Assembly (NCBI RefSeq): GCF_934924865.1
Contig: NZ_OW235315.1
Span: forward strand, 1,550,001 to 1,614,000
Direction of reading: 5' to 3'
DNA from: Tepidibacter aestuarii
GTDB lineage: Bacteria > Bacillota > Clostridia > Peptostreptococcales > Peptostreptococcaceae
Length of the DNA stretch: 64,000 nt
Within the stretch, counting starts at the first letter, position 1. The number at the start of each line of letters is the position of its first letter. Of the stretch, positions 63,603 through 64,000 are shown piece after piece. The position numbers and the translations under genes are program-made. Below the pieces are notes generated by a model that had not been told where the DNA came from, did no database searches, and was given only the letters and a program-made list of their open reading frames with translations.

Positions 63603-63637
63603 AGATGTTTCTCAAAAAATGAGAAGCATCTTTTTTT
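63603..63637 (+). terminator. Rho-independent terminator
   Basis: AGATGTTTCTCA-AAAAA-TGAGAAGCATCT followed by TTTTTTT, ending the two-component operon. Confidence 0.85.
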
Positions 63638-63767
63638 ATTTTTTGAGAAAAACAGTTATAAAAAAATTTAAATTAAAAAATACAACTAGAAGAAAAGCTT
63701 CTTAGATGCACGTTTTGAACTAGATTATATAATATTAATTTTAAATTATTATTTTTGAGGAAATTTA

Positions 63768-63784
63768 TGGAATGGATTTTGCTA
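63768..63784 (+). promoter_or_regulatory. Sigma-54 (-24/-12) promoter before grdX
   Basis: TGGAATGGATTTTGCTA: GG at 63769-63770, exactly 10 nt, then GC at 63781-63782 in TTTTGCT. The predicted start is near 63794 and the gene begins at 63867. Upstream is an AT-rich region with a partial dyad around AAGAAAAGCTTCTT (63691-63704). Confidence 0.65.
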
Positions 63785-63866
63785 CTATAGTAGTTTAAAT
63801 AAAAGAATACAGAAGTGATAAAAAAATAACAAAAGATCTATTTATTCTTTAAGTAGAGGTGAAGAT

Positions 63867-64000
63867 ATGAACAAAATGATTATAACAAATAATAGCTTAG
63901 TCTATGAAAAATTTGATGAAAAAATAGAGATAGTTTATTTAAGTGAATGTAGTTATCTTAAAACATTAGAATATGTTAGAGATATGATTCACAAAGGACA
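63867..64000 (+). CDS. grdX: GrdX-family protein, 3'-truncated by window edge
   Basis: 44 codons visible: MIITNNSLVYEKF, then YLSECSYLKTLEYVRDMIHKG, which match the start of GrdX proteins. GrdX is commonly the first gene of glycine/sarcosine/betaine reductase clusters in amino-acid-fermenting clostridia; its function is not settled. AGAGGTGA before ATG. The rest of the cluster would lie to the right. Confidence 0.75.
   Translation, partial: MNKMIITNNSLVYEKFDEKIEIVYLSECSYLKTLEYVRDMIHKG

Noticed and set aside
1..64000. CRISPR arrays, tRNA or rRNA genes, classic riboswitches
   Set aside because: No regularly spaced direct repeats, cloverleaf or rRNA-like sequences and no recognised riboswitch core were seen; a covariance scan would be needed to exclude them fully.

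Overview
The window comes from a low-GC, anaerobic, spore-forming Firmicute of the Clostridia, most likely Peptostreptococcaceae (a Tepidibacter-like lineage is a guess). The evidence is the strong AT bias, AGGAGG-type ribosome binding sites with frequent TTG/GTG starts, an alpha/beta small acid-soluble spore protein, a CotF-like coat protein, a RacA-like protein and the start of a grdX (glycine-reductase type) gene at the right edge.

Layout. 1-2.6 kb: a McrBC restriction system abutting a decapitated HIT-family gene. 2.7-12.9 kb: ordinary chromosomal genes (coat protein, dUTPase, TtcA-like ATPase, Nudix, chemoreceptor, DEAD-box helicase, HAD phosphatase) with a dispersed intergenic repeat. 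13.0-25.9 kb: a respiratory block, with a type II NADH dehydrogenase, then a complete classical menaquinone pathway (prenyl synthase, menF, menD, menH, menB, menE, menC, a DHNA-CoA thioesterase-like gene, menA, menG) ending in tatA-tatC. 25.9-42.1 kb: an organohalide-respiration island with three intact reductive dehalogenase genes (rdhA), a scar of a fourth, four rdhB anchors, two rdhC flavoproteins, one intact and one broken rdhT chaperone gene, three extra tatA genes, and four (three intact) XRE/TPR regulators read divergently from the modules. 42.2-64 kb: a cell-wall peptidase, two paralogous diguanylate cyclases, topoisomerase III, PutP, SASP, SelO, a TruA paralogue, a collapsed Cu/Zn-SOD gene, a group II intron remnant, an FNR-fold reductase, and a sigma-54 two-component system facing a sigma-54 promoter in front of grdX.

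How it fits together. NDH-2 can pass electrons from NADH to menaquinone, the men cluster makes the quinone, RdhC/RdhB are membrane partners, RdhT is a TF-like chaperone, and TatA/TatC export folded, twin-arginine RdhA across the membrane. The strongest unexplained signal is a shared palindrome, TTGAC-N4-GTCAA. It lies exactly 27.5 bp (centre to start of the -10) upstream of the predicted -10 of four promoters: the men cluster, tatA-rdhA-rdhB module 3, the second rdhC and tatA-rdhA-rdhB module 5. It also occurs before ndh and as a tandem array before the first rdhC. These four promoters lack a good -35. This is the geometry of a class II CRP/FNR-type activator site, so quinone synthesis and dehalogenation look like one regulon. 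A second new item is a 40-aa membrane microprotein overlapping the 3' end of both rdhC genes. All functional statements are from reading the sequence; no database search was run.
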